In this document: positions 1-12,400 of the stretch, piece after piece
Layout of the letters: each line of letters begins with the position of its first letter
How positions within the stretch are numbered: the stretch's first letter is position 1
Assembly: GCF_000003815.2 (NCBI RefSeq)
Contig: NC_049994.1
Location: 11,939,376-12,003,375 of the forward strand
Reading direction: 5' to 3'
Source of the DNA: Branchiostoma floridae
Lineage: Eukaryota; Chordata; Leptocardii; Amphioxiformes; Branchiostomatidae
Length of the DNA: 64,000 nt
Translations under genes and position numbers: made by a program
Notes under the pieces: generated by a model
Told to the model about the DNA's origin: nothing
Database searches by the model: none
The model's input: only the letters and a program-made list of their open reading frames with translations

Positions 1-11
1 TCCTGGAGGAA

Positions 12-1155
12 ATGAAACCTTCATAAATAAGGCGCGGCCATAATCTCGAAGATTTATGAATGTGATAGAGCATGCCTTATATTTCGTTTCCTGCCATACG
101 GCAACTGATAAAAGTTTTAATACATATATATTAGCTAAACACACACACACATGCAAACGTGTTGGTATGGATTTTGGCATATTGCTCCGCCATTCTTGCA
201 AGTTTTATAATGATATATATGTGTACCGTCAAAACTTTTCAGACACAGAATTCCATCAATGTAACGATAGCACCGGTAATCTCCAAGCAGATATTGCAGT
301 CGTTAAGACAGTAACATAAGCTGGGGAAGGAGTTTAGCTGGCAGATGTGTTTTATTCTACCGCGGCAGAATCAGACTCCTCGGCCAGCTAAACTCCTTCC
401 CCAGCTTATGTTACTGTCTTAAACTACCGCAAGATCTGCTTGGAGATTGAGTACCGGGCCTTTTGCCAGGTCTTCTTCATCTAGAGAATGTACAGAGTGA
501 CGTAGACACGTGTGACGTCAGAACTGCGTCAAAGTTCATTGGAAGTCGATACCGCCACCGTCACTGTTGACTCAGAGATTGTTTTGCTCAGATGCACATG
601 GCCTCCTTCACCATTTTCACTAAGTAGCCGGATTAAGTGTTCAGAATGTTGGCCCCTTCAAGAAAGGATCCTCAAACTAGTTCGTTCCACTCTTTTAAAG
701 CATAACACTTGGGGAGGGAAACGAGAGCCTATGAGAGTTGTTGCTTCACGCATTGTCCTGTGATTGGTCCGGCGGCAGCTTGTATACATTTACAGGTATC
801 GTGATGGAGTTTGATACTTTCACTCAACACTTGTAAATGCTCACCTCGAATTTTCGAAATGCGCAGGTCTCAACTGTGTCATAAACATCAGTATGGTATA
901 CAACCTTCCATAAGCTCAAACGAACTTTTTGTATTCCATATATATAATGGCTGGCTAGGCTAGCCTCACTGCAGCTATGCGGACTAATGCTTGTGCGTCA
1001 TAGACCAGGTCCAAAGATCCGCTTCCCTGCACTTACATGCCGGATAGGAATTAACCGTGGCGATGGACTATTCTGAAGAAGGATGACAAACACATCTACA
1101 TAAAACCCAAAAGTATATATATATATCATGTGTGTCTTTCCAAGGTCCCCACCAA
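12..1155. repeat. Diverged segmental duplication, copy 1
   Basis: Collinear with 2676-4020: shared stretches include the start near ATGAAACCTTCAT, the CA-repeat block, TCAGAATGTTG, and GATGCGGACTAATGCTTGTG through to AAGGTCCCCACCAA. May extend beyond the window start. Carries a foldback insertion (278-448) absent from copy 2. Confidence 0.8.
278..448. mobile_element. 171-bp foldback MITE with paralogous empty site
   Basis: The arms begin AATCTCCAAGCAGAT and end with its complement; the inner 38 bp (304-341 and 384-421) are a perfect inverted repeat around a 42-nt loop. In the duplicate region the two flanks are directly joined, so this is an insertion. A short AGCACC/AGTACC direct repeat at the edges may be the target duplication. 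Confidence 0.75.
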
Positions 1156-2675
1156 TAGAGACTTTGGGGTCTCTCTTTGACGATAAGGGAGCTATTTTAA
1201 CAGCATACAAAAGATTTCCAATGGAATGTATAATCATTCCCCTCTACTAAAACAGACAAAATATCATTCTGCATAAAGTATTAAACTGCGAATATATAAG
1301 AAATGTAAAAGAAAGCACACCTAACAAACAATGCAGAAATCCTTTGAATAGTTTTATCTGGTCTTATAAACAAGGCCATACTCTTTAACCGTTTATAGAC
1401 GATGAAAAATACGTCAGAACGTTGCCACCATCATAATCTTTAACGCAAACTTAAATATTATTCATGTGGAAGATGGCACACTTAACAGTTTACACAAATC
1501 TATCTTGTCGGCCCCCCAACATGAATAGCAAATACATCATGGAGTTTTGTATGGTGGATAGTTCGGAAACTTCTCCCTCTCCACACAAAAATCTAGCACG
1601 CAATGTCTGACAAAGACTGAGCACTGTGCGGCATGGCGCCTGCTGGCATTGAGACAAACCTTTTATTGACGCAATGCCAGTTACGTAACTGCCAGATGGG
1701 TAATAAATATTGAGAGAAATGTCTGAGAGAAAATGGAACAGCTGCATGAGCCTGAAGACCTTGCTTATGCACATGTTACATCATCGTGTTTCTGGCCAGC
1801 GGTACTTCCTGCCACGCGCGGTGGGAAAGACTTATTCATTCATACCGTTCTGTTTCTATACTGTGTGAATAAAACATTGTGGTAAGAACTATCGAGTCTA
1901 GCTTTAGAATATAGTGATAAAAGCCAAATATATTGTATAGAGTGTGACTGACCTCTAACGCTTTTGTAATGTTACATTTCTCTATGCTAAGCCTGGTGAT
2001 CGCAAAACGGTCCGTTCAAGACATATGTGACTCAGAAATTAGACTTTAGTTTAGGGCTTTCTATGTAAGCATCGCATCTATCTTTACTTCTACCTGGGTA
2101 CTTTCCACCAATAGCAACAAAGTGGTCAAGGGATGAAGGCGATAAAAAGAGATTTGATTCAGCGTTTGATTTGTAGCAAGGTTCAGTGGGGCGTAGTATT
2201 CAAAGTTTGGCATTTCCAACAACCTACGCCTATCCCTGGTTATAGGACGGCATTTGTGCGTGATTTCCTCTCTCCACTCCTATAGGTCATGTATATTAGG
2301 CTTGTTTGATACGTTTAACATTTTCTCTAAAGTACTATTTCAATACGTGTATTCGTGTATTAATCGTTTTTGTACATTTCGTGAAAGCTTCAAATATGTA
2401 CATACGGTCTATCTTGATAACCAATCACCATCTAAGCTCCGAAAAAGGAGTCTTTGAATAAAAGTTTCCTCTGGTCCTTCGGAGATGCAGGCCTTCAGTA
2501 GGCTTGTGTTTAATCGTAATGTACTTCCCTATCTAAAAGCTTGAATCTATGGGAGAATATATCTGTTGACAGCAGTGATTTTTTCCCTGTCGGCGTGATT
2601 TTGCCGCCCGGGTAATGAAAAATAAAACCTGACCTTGCCTGTCTTGAAAATATTGTTATTCTATCTACCATTACT

Positions 2676-4020
2676 ATGAAACCTTCATGAATAAAGCACG
2701 ACTATAATCTCATAGATTTATGAATGTGATAGAGCATCCACAATAGTCCGTTTCTTGCCATACGGCAACTGATGAGTTTTAATAGCTACACACACACACA
2801 CACAGCTGTAAACGTGTTGATATGGCTTTTGGCATATTGCTACAGCATTCTTGCAAGTTTTATAATGATATATGAATACCTTCAGAACTTTAAGACACAG
2901 AATTCAATCAATGTAACGATAGTACCAAGACTTTTGCCAGGTCCTCTTCATCTATAGAATGCAAACCAGTACAAGTTGTTGTGCGAGTAACCTGACGTAC
3001 AATGTACAATGCCCCTTCATTTCTCTCACAATGTAGCCAGATTCAGTGTTCAGAATGTTGACCCTTTCAAGAAAGAGGGCTCAAGTTTGTTCCACTATTC
3101 TATAGCATAGCACAGGGGGAAAGGAGATCCTGTGAAAGTTGTTGCTTCATGCGATAACGTGCAATGGTTGGGTGTGATCGGTGCGACGGGAGCTACTAGT
3201 AATTGTATACGTGTAGAGTTGTCGTGATAAAGCTTAGTACTTTCACCCAACACAAATAGTTTCTCACATTTTCAGGGGAGGGGCTGCTAAATCGAATTGC
3301 CCATTCCCTACATGGTTAAGCCATGTCAAACAATCACTTAAAACACATTTACCTACATTTCAAACCTCAAGTCTTTACCCCCACTGCAAAGCTGGATTTG
3401 TTAGGTTTGTTTGGGTTCAAAAAGCCCGAGTTCAACTCCGGCATTTTAACGAGCTACAGCCAGATGATTGTCATGGTGTCAGGATTGCACCCCCTCCCCT
3501 AATGGATCAGTCCATGTGCCAGTCTCGAATATGAAGGTCACTCATAGGTCAAAGCATGCCAAAGGTCACAATTTTTGGCAAGATTTTAAAAATATACATG
3601 CTTCAGTCACTATTTCAGAAATATAGACCTTTGTGATCGAAATTTGCCCAGGGAAAAAATTATCTAAAAGAAACAGGCTAAGGGTAGGCACCAGGCACTT
3701 TCTGCGCAGCTCCGGAAAACAACTCCCTCCCCTTCAAAGTGCGCAAGTACCAACTGTAGCATAAACATCAGTAGCCCTCCATACTCTCGTATTAACTTTT
3801 TGCATACTTTGATGGCTAGCTGGGCTAGCCTCAATGCAGCGATGCGGACTAATGCTTGTGCGTCATAGAGCAGGGCCAAAGGTCCGTTTCCCCGCACTCA
3901 CACATCGGATAAGGATTAACCGTGGCCCTATCCTGTAGAAGGATGACAAAACACATTTTCTTAAAGCCCAAAAGTACTTATAGCTCAACACCATGCATGT
4001 CTTTCCAAGGTCCCCACCAA
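2676..4020. repeat. Diverged segmental duplication, copy 2
   Basis: Direct partner of 12-1155. It lacks the foldback of copy 1 (empty site near 2920-2928) but holds about 464 bp extra at 3272-3735. A perfect CA microsatellite lies at about 2789-2803. Confidence 0.8.
3272..3735. mobile_element. ~464-bp insertion relative to the paralogous copy
   Basis: Interrupts the similarity between the two duplicated blocks. Its ends carry AGGGGAGGG and the reverse complement CCCTCCCCT, a short terminal inverted repeat. No coding sequence seen; a deletion in copy 1 is the alternative. Confidence 0.5.
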
Positions 4021-5218
4021 AAAATACTTGATTATGACAGATAGTATATCATTGGGTGATATGGGGCGACGTGGGTCATGAACTGTATTTCTCGGCTAAA
4101 CAACTCCTCTGGTGTGTTTTTAGTCTATTTTGGCCAATTTCTACTATTTTTCCAGGGACCTTGGGAGCCTGGTAGAGGCTATGCAAACTGATCTGTTCCT
4201 ACGGAGGTAACAAGTAAACGTATTCACCCACACACTGCAGTCACGCGCGCACACATCAAACACTAACAAACAACAAACAAACATACACGTGTCTTCAGCT
4301 AGATATACTTGACACCTCTATGGTAATGTAGGGTCATCCCACCATCAATTTGCATCATATTTCATCATTTATCATTGAGGTTTCATAAACTGAAACGCTA
4401 ATCATCATCTAGATATCTCGTCTGTCATTTCACACCCTACAAGTAATAAAGGCCATGGCTGATCAGAATGTCGATATTCAGTCATAGGAAGAGAAGACCT
4501 TGACCGCATCAAAATCCTGTCTGGTTGATGGATCACTCTGTCTTTTATTAAGACTACTGTTGCCTGGCTCGGGGATTATATTCCATCTTACGTTCCGTTG
4601 TACAGACCATTGATGGGGTATTCGTCCGTTAACCTGCCACGGTGAACGGCATTTCACAGTTATACCATCCATCTTCCTATCGCACATGTCTCCCATGGCG
4701 TTTAACACCCATTTCTTATCATCCTAGGAGCTGTTTGGACCGTAGTGATCGTAACGCTACCAGCTAACATGGCTATAAAACAGGATTTCATGCATGATGC
4801 AGTAGAGTAGAAAGAAAATCATGTTTAAAGTGTTCCACAAAACAAACTTACAGAAGTTTTACCTCTCTCCTTGACCCAACTGCTTCAAATACCTTGGATT
4901 TTCTGTTATACAGTCTGTTTTCCCAAGTTTTTCGGTATAGATCTCTGGGGAATATCTACTGGCGTCACGAATAAGTATTACATCTTTTCTCCTGTAGCGT
5001 GAGGCGTCATTTTATCCCCTAGATAGGATTTGCCGCCAGTACGGCTTGTTCGACTGCAGTCTAAGACCCTTCCTTACATGTCAATGTCATGTAAAACTTG
5101 ACCTGAAAATTGCCAATGCACCCTCTGCACTCAACATCTAATATCGACCTGTACCGTCGGGCTTCTTTTTTTCATGCTTGGCTTACCACGTGAAAAGCTA
5201 CCAGCTCTTTGAGTGGTG

Positions 5219-5298
5219 TCATCTGAACGAGGTCGCTATCCTCAAAAGTTGACATAGATTCTATGTCACTTTTGAGGATAGCGACCTCTTTCAGATGA
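5219..5298. repeat. 80-bp near-perfect hairpin
   Basis: TCATCTGAA...GACATAG is followed, after a 3-nt loop, by its near-perfect complement CTATGTC...TTCAGATGA. Probably a small foldback element. Confidence 0.75.
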
Positions 5299-5494
5299 AT
5301 ATGTAAGAAAAACAAGGAGTAGAGCCTCCATTTGTCGAATAAACCATGATCCTAAAAGTTGTGACATCCGATTAGAGTTTGCAACAGAATGATAAATGTA
5401 TACTAGTCATATGAATAGTGGTTGCAGTCTACGATGGTTGTATGAAATTAATATAGGTGTAGAAAAGTATCATCTAACTATTGAAATCTCAAGA

Positions 5495-5594
5495 NNNNNN
5501 NNNNNNNNNNNNNNNNNNNNNNNNNNNNNNNNNNNNNNNNNNNNNNNNNNNNNNNNNNNNNNNNNNNNNNNNNNNNNNNNNNNNNNNNNNNNNN
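5495..5594. other. Assembly gap of 100 N
   Basis: Exactly 100 unknown bases, the usual placeholder for a gap of unknown length. Frames spanning it are meaningless. Confidence 0.98.
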
Positions 5595-6369
5595 AGTAGC
5601 ATAAGGTTCCACAACGAACAATTCTCGGTTTCGATTCGCAATCAACTAACATCAACAGACAATCAACAGACAGCATCAAAGTCATGTATTGGTATCTAAT
5701 TATAAAGGGCTTAAACTAAATGGGTAAAACGATACCTCTTACCAATTCGTCAACAACTAACGACAAGTAAAATCAACTGAAAGTACAGTAAGACAGTGTA
5801 TCCGTGTATTTTAGTTTACCAACTCTAAACTTTCATCTTTAGTCATCAGCTTTCAACTTCAACAAAGATGTACCAATCTTGTGATGCCTAAAGGGGATGA
5901 AGTTAATCTTTAAAGATGTCTTGAGTGCTTTTACGTGCGGCATAATATTTAAAGCGTGGGTTATCTAGAAGCTATGTAAGAACAGCTATGTTGTGCGCCC
6001 AAAGGCATATCTAGTAATCCTTAATTGTAGCTTCAGAGTGCACTAGTGGGAGAAGGATGTACAAAAGAGGAACTACTTCAATTTTCAAACAACCATTATC
6101 AACCATGGATCATTATGACGGTGAAGTTGGAGTAGCATAGGGATTTGTGGAATTTCCGTTCGTTTCAAACTGATAAGGAAGGATTATACATAACAAGACA
6201 GTTGTCTCGGAGGCACTGTAAGGCTGATGAATCTCACGGCTCTAAAGCATAACGACAAGAAACACACGAAGGAGTTTGGGGTAAAGTTTTGACATAAGCT
6301 GACCTGAGCCAGGCGGCTCGCAAAAAAGTTGCAATTGTTATTCAGACACCCTTAAGCCTACTGCCTGTT

Positions 6370-8300
6370 TAGGGAATGCGCTGGTGGATTTGTGGAACTG
6401 GAAATTGTGAAGCAGCACTAGATCGTAACATACATTTTGGTGAAAATGCTACTAAAACGTCTGTCCCGTTTAGATATGGGATGACGTAGGTGAAGATAAA
6501 GACAAGGAAGATACATATTTTAGCATGAAAGTTCATCTGTGTTGGTAGAATACATTATAGAAATTGCTAAACTTTCTTTCCAATACTGAATTAATATAGG
6601 GACTTACCCTCCAAATTTTCGGTCAAACTCCGTCGACCTTGTTCACAGAATGAACCTCTTTATCTCCAGCCTCTCTATTTCTGATATTTATGATCCCCTT
6701 CTGCAAAAGTGGCGTGTTTCTGACGTCACTGCTGGAAATAGCGAGGGTCATTCTCTGAACAAGGTCGACGGAGATTGACCGAAAACTTAGAGGGTAAGTC
6801 CCTATATTAATTCAGTGTTGGAAAGAAAGTTTAGCAATTTCTATGACCATACATATTTATCAACAATCTCCAAAGACAAATTGTGACGTTATCTCTGACC
6901 TTAGTGTTCACACACATTTTCTAGTTTAAACTGTTCCATTTTATAAGACAGGTTTATGCTAAGAGACTCTTCGGCGACATGCCTAGAAGGTATTCTTTAG
7001 AATCGCAAAATGCTGTATACATTTCATTTACATGTTATGAAGAAATATCTGAATAAATCTTCGCAACACTCAAACAACGTATTACTGTCGAAATTTTTAC
7101 TAGAAGACCCAGTTTCGTTAAGATCACGCTTTGTCATCAGGTGGCCATGGCTTGCGCTTTATGGCTTTTAGTTTTGCACAGACACACCGGTGTCTGCTGA
7201 GGGAATACCGATTTGTGGAGCAATTAACAGTAGACTTCATTAAACCCTACTGATTAACATGTCAATAAAAGATATGTCACCTTTACCGATGGGAATGAAC
7301 TTGTTTGTGATTGTTTGACTTTGCAATTACTTACCCATTAAGAGAAACTTGATCATTTCTTAGCTCAATACCTTTTGAATTTCATCAGGAAGGTTAATGA
7401 TTCCAAACCTTCCGCTACATTCCTAGATCTTTGCATTAGCCTAGATATACAGAGACGTGTGAGCTTCATTCTAAATGATTAAAAACCGTTCTATGTCTTG
7501 GTCTAGATCCTTTAATTTGCAGTTGACCAGAAAGGGCAATGCTTCCAGACTATCTGCAGCTTTCATGTAATACCAACAACGCATTTTTGAATCGGCATAA
7601 TGCTTTACAGGATAAGACTATAAATGAAAATTTTCGCAGCACTTAAAAAGTTTGTCTTTTTCTACTAGAAGCCTGGCCATTCAATTCCCGTTTTACCGTA
7701 AGCTTGAGCTCGGTGGTTAATCATTTTAGACCAGACACACTGATGTCTAGTTTATGGAATACTAAATGGATTTGTGGAACAGTCCTAGAGTCCTAGACTT
7801 TATTAAAAGCCTCCTAATTAAAACGTCAATCAAGAAGTCTGTCTCCTACATCAGAACCTGGAATGACGCAGTTTGTGACTCTTTGTCTCTGCACGTGAAT
7901 AATGCAGGCAGGCATAATCACGTTGCCGATTTTAAACATTTTCTTCGACAACCTCCAAGCACAAGTTGCGACCGTATCCCTTACCTAAGTGTTCGTAGAT
8001 ATTTCTTAGTTCAGCACCTTTTTCTAACAAAACTTTTTAGACGTTACTACAGACCCTTTCGCAACATTCCTAACATATATAATACCAACTACATGATGTT
8101 ACTCTTTGGAATCGCATAATCAGCCCCTAAGTGTAGTTCAGTTCACATCAGTTCAGTTCCTACGTTTACGTCTAAGCACAATGCTGCTTTGAATGCATTT
8201 ACACGTTCCATAAATCTTCACTACACTTAAAGTTTACCAAAGCTTTTAAATAAAAGTCCTGTGTAATTCTATTGAGACATTCGTAGCCCACCGTGTGTGC
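6370..8300. repeat. Degenerate tandem array of ~550-bp units
   Basis: Anchors GGAAT..(N)..GATTTGTGGA recur at 6372, 7201 and 7756; the spacing becomes about 541 and 555 bp once the foldback element at 6524-6844 is subtracted. Other shared landmarks are AGACACAC(C/T)G(G/A)TGTCT, TTTTACTAGAAG and CTTAGTGTTC. The last unit holds a 117-codon open frame (7766-8119) with no recognisable family. Confidence 0.55.
6524..6844. mobile_element. Foldback element of the TGACGTCA family, copy 1
   Basis: Left end contains ATCTGTGTTGGTAGAA; arms of about 90 bp pair TATAGGGACTTACCCTC with GAGGGTAAGTCCCTATA, plus GTCGACCTTGTTC with its complement. Contains TGACGTCA in the middle. No coding capacity. Confidence 0.8.
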
Positions 8301-8686
8301 ACAGATTTTGAGCAGCTACCGTAGGAGTTGTTCGGTGCAATAACCTAGTCAACAGAGTCATAGACGTGCTTTCAGGAGGTCACGACCGCAGTCGTTCAGA
8401 ATCTTGCACATAGTGTTTTCTATGCTTAGTATTCTAAAGTGTATGAAAGTTGAACAAACTCAACTACCAGTGCATCAACCCCTGATGTAGTGCTTGTACA
8501 ACTATGTGGCTCAACGACTATAGAAAGTGACACCAGGTTATTCTTTACATACATTTATACGGGCAACATTTTCAGAGGAACAGCGCATTTCTTATTCCCC
8601 ACTGACAAGCAAGCAATCTTCAAGTTGATATGCGTTGTTACGTGTTTTTCTTAATTGAATGTTTCGTTGTTGATAACCCACCATTT

Positions 8687-8924
8687 GTGCATGGATGACT
8701 ACCATGCACTAGGGCGGTATGCACTTGACAGATACCAGGGCATTATGCACTGGAAAAGTATATAAGTGCGAGCTTTAGGAACTTGTGTCATTAAGCCCTT
8801 AGCCACTGAAAAAGTTGTACGCAACGAAACCGGTTTGTCAGGCTGAATAAAGGTTCAGAAACTTAAACCATGCGGCTCCAGATGTCTTACTGAGAGATGA
8901 CTGCGGTGCGATAGTATGTACTGC
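8687..8924 (+). mobile_element. 238-bp insertion with 14-bp target duplication and hammerhead-like motif
   Basis: Flanked by perfect direct repeats ATAACCCACCATTT (8673-8686 and 8925-8938). Inside are GTATATAAG, a hammerhead-like stretch (8801-8846: CTGA then A-rich linker, GTTG/CAAC stem with UACG loop, GAAA, GUC, and AGCC/GGCT outer stem) and an AATAAA. Penelope-like retroelements are known to carry hammerhead ribozymes, so a short derivative is my best guess. The core lacks the conserved UGA, so this copy is probably inactive. It sits 41 bp upstream of the gene A start codon. Confidence 0.55.
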
Positions 8925-8949
8925 ATAACCCACCATTTATGTTATACAG

Positions 8950-8979
8950 GTTGTCTAATAGACGTGGAAAATAAGCATC
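8950..8979 (+). other. Possible 5' leader of gene A exon 1
   Basis: A TTATACAG sequence ends at 8949 and could be the acceptor of a 5'-UTR intron, leaving 30 nt before the ATG. The pyrimidine tract is weak. Gene B has the same arrangement (acceptor 7 nt before its ATG), which supports an upstream non-coding exon here too, but I could not identify that exon. Confidence 0.35.
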
Positions 8980-9401
8980 ATGGAGAACATAAGCAACATG
9001 TCCCAGCCCATGACTGCAGACGAGCTGTACGAAGACTTCGCTCCCAACATGACCGACTTCTTCCACCAGGGAACCGACGGCGAAGTCCTCTGGGCAAAGA
9101 TCTTCCTGTGCACGGTGTACTCCATCACCATGCTGACCTGTGGTGTCGGGAATCTCCTGCTCATGGTCGTCATCGCCAAGTACAAGGAGATGCGGACCAT
9201 CACCAACGCGCTAGTAGCCAACCTGGCGCTGTCGGACTTCCTGGTGGCTGTGTTCTGCGTGCCGTTCATACTAGACTACCACATCGTCAGGCCCAACCGG
9301 CCGTGGACGTACGGCGACGTCACCTGCGCTGTCGTCAACTACGCCCGGATGTCGTCTCTCTACGTCTCCACCAACGCACTGCTGGTCATTGCCGTGGACA
9401 G
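8980..9401 (+). CDS. Gene A exon 1 (residues 1-140, N terminus to TM3)
   Basis: Encodes the extracellular N terminus, TM1, TM2 and TM3 up to the D of DRY, ending GAC AG before the donor GTTAGT at 9402 (phase 2). The third position is strongly G/C, unlike the AT-rich surroundings. Confidence 0.95.
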
Positions 9402-12400
9402 GTTAGTCATACGTGTTGTACTTGTTTATATTCTATACCCTAGAACTCCCTCCTGGCTTAACATACAATGTTTATACCGAACAGTACAAGCTGAATATCC
9501 GAATAAAAGCTAATTGATCCAATCGCTTCATGATAGATCCATATGCTTTTCAATATGTGTGCTGTGTTCTCATTGTGCTTTGGCGTGCGTATCCAAGGGA
9601 CGTCTCTAGACGAAGCTAAGCACTCACAGACGAGTCGAGTGCAGAAATTCGTATAGCGTTTCCCTCCCAAGGGCACAACATTGGGACCTGTCCGGAACTT
9701 GAACTTGTACCTAGACTCTGAGACAACAAATCTAACCATTCTAGTTGTGTCGCAGATACAGGGGGATTGTATGGTCATTGTTTTGGCTACATCTTGAAAT
9801 GTTGTTGAAATTCTATCAAGCTAGCGAGTTACGCCAAATTGTGATTATGTCGGCTATATAGATACAGGTACAGATAGTGGACTGTCCATTAAACTGTTAT
9901 GTTGCACTAGACCATAAACTGAAGACAAATAGAGTTAGACAGCACCAAACTTTCAAAGTCAAAAAGGATTGCATATGACTTCCAATCTGTAAGCTGCTTA
10001 AGAGGTACTTTCTTTTAGGACCGTCTTTACAGCTTTTCTTACTGGTGGTGTGGCCCAAGTTCAAGTTCAGAGTGCAATGACCATGTATCTAGAAGCGTGA
10101 GACCAATAAAGTAGAATTTAACTGAGATTAGCGATGTGCGTCTGTAGAATGCTGACCTAGAGGTCAAACAAAAGTCTGATTTATAAGTACATATCTGATG
10201 TTCAATACTTTAAAGTTCTTATGAAGCTCATATGCAGTGCCAAAGGCTGTTATGAACTGTAATACCATTTAAGTTGGCTCTGACGGCGATCAGTGATTGG
10301 TTCCTTGCGTTAGAGGAACCTGGAGGGCAAACCGCAGCATTGGGTAGTACGTCATATCGTATTTTTGTGATCTACAAACCTTATCTCCAAAAAGGAGATC
10401 ACAAGAACCTGACCACACAGGTCATGTTGATGCTACCTGAAGCATACAATGTTATCAGGCGTGCTCAGCTTTGCTATTTCACTGACTTATAATAGACAGA
10501 GTTCAATAGTGAAGCATCAGTAGAAGTAGTAGGCATTTGTCAGTCTCGCAAGATTATGACAGTACATATTCTACACAATGTATGTATTGTTTGTTTTTAC
10601 GCTTTGTGCGTTTGTTCCGAGTCAAGTCTCTGCATAGCTATCATTTAGATCACAAATCATCCATGAAAAATAATCTGATAATACTTGATACATGTCTTAG
10701 CTTTCAAATTCGCATAAAAGTTGATACCTGCATATAAGCTCTGGTGCATTAAGACGAGCATTAGGCAGAATAATTCGGCGGCAACCTTGAGAAATGTTAT
10801 AGCCTACTCAACCCTCGGGGCCTCGGACTCATCACATGCACACTCTGCTTTGTTGTCACCGAAATGAAGGAGGCTTTAAGAAAGTTGGAATCATCGCCTT
10901 ATAGAATATAAAACTGTCTCCTCAGGCGCACTTAAGTGTAAATCTTCAAAAATGACTTCACGCTAAGTAACCGGAAGACTTTTGTCAAGCCTAATGGAAA
11001 AGTGCACCGTAGATCTTAAGCTATTATGACTGCGAAATGAAATACATCTCAATCTTCCATCCTGTAATTATATTCTATAGATCGCACGCTGGCGTGTCGA
11101 AAAGCCAATGACAGAGTACAGTTGAAGTGAAGTTTCAATGAAGATGGAACATGTATCTATTTGAAGATTTGAATGCAGTCCCTCAGGGCTTTCAAGACTT
11201 GTGACAAAGAGAGCATTATCTAGATATCTCACTATAGCAGACGCTTCTTAAAAGCCATAAAGCTTTTAATTTACAGTTAGAGCGTATCAACTAAAAGCCC
11301 GAAAGTGACGTCCTGTGGCCAAATGGATAGGGTAATTGACCTTGAATGCAGAAATCTTGAGTTCAAGTCACCTTAAATGCCCCGATGTTCGGTCCTTGTT
11401 TGAGAACATGGACTGAACACAACTTTTCTTACTCCATTTACTTGAAAATGGGTGCCATTTATAAGGGAGGTCCTTCGGATAGGACTTCGGATAGGACAGA
11501 GATGTCCCGCAATTGAGGGGTCTCATTAAAAGAGGGCCCTTTCTGCATGGTGTATATGTGGTCAAAACTATTCAGGCCTTAATTTAGTAGAGCATTTTCT
11601 GTACAATGTTTTCTAGCCCCTACTCATCCTAAAGATCAGGAAAAGGATAAGATTTCTCATGAAGACTAATTTAGACGGTCTCAATTTTTTTGGCTCATTC
11701 TCTGGCACTTGGGACACCGGTGCGGCACTGCGGGGTTCGTTAATTGCGGTACTATACTGTTGTGCTATTTCCTCCGAATTTTTATAATCAAGATATACGT
11801 AAAGGTATGACTTAGAAGAAAAAGAATACACAAAGCGTTAGAAAACTCAGTTCTTTATCTCTGAAATTCGTTGACCATAATAATTTTTCGAACCCTGCAG
11901 TGCCACACCGGTATCCCAAGTGCAATGATCGATGAGATACCACCTTAGCTGTTAAACTAGATTTAAAACTTGAAGTAACCACATCCCCATGTCTCCCCAG
12001 ATACGTGGTGATCATGATGCCGCACATCCCTCGGATGAGTCGCGCCGTGGCCACGTGTGTGGTGCTGGCGGTGTGGGTGTGCTCCATGCTGGTGGCCATC
12101 CCCACAGCCGTGTACTCACGTGCGCTGTACTATGTGGACTTCCACGGCACGTTCTGTGGACTCGTCTGGCCTATCGGACATCAAGTCAGGTCAGTAAAAG
12201 TTGTACCATGAATATCAGAGCCTAGCGCGAGATTATAACCCCTTATCAAGCCCGGCATAGAGTTGGCCCCAAACTCTATTGACACCCGATCTCTAATATC
12301 GCTTACGCGTAAGCTAATTCGGGACCGTGTGCTATATGTGGTGGCCGTTCAATTTGACTCTCGGACCTAATTATCGACCACAGCGTGGTGGACTGGTACC

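Noticed and set aside
5396-5699. Frames running through the N block
   Set aside because: They consist mostly of undetermined residues across the assembly gap.
8759-8767. TATATAAG as the gene A promoter TATA box
   Set aside because: It lies inside the inserted 238-bp element, so it more likely belongs to that element; a role for gene A cannot be excluded but is unsupported.
8955-9269. 104-codon minus-strand frame over gene A exon 1
   Set aside because: Antisense shadow of a biased coding exon, with no family resemblance.
8916-9443. 175-codon + strand frame over gene A exon 1
   Set aside because: It is the +1 shadow of the receptor exon; its His/Arg-rich translation comes from reading GC-rich codons out of frame.
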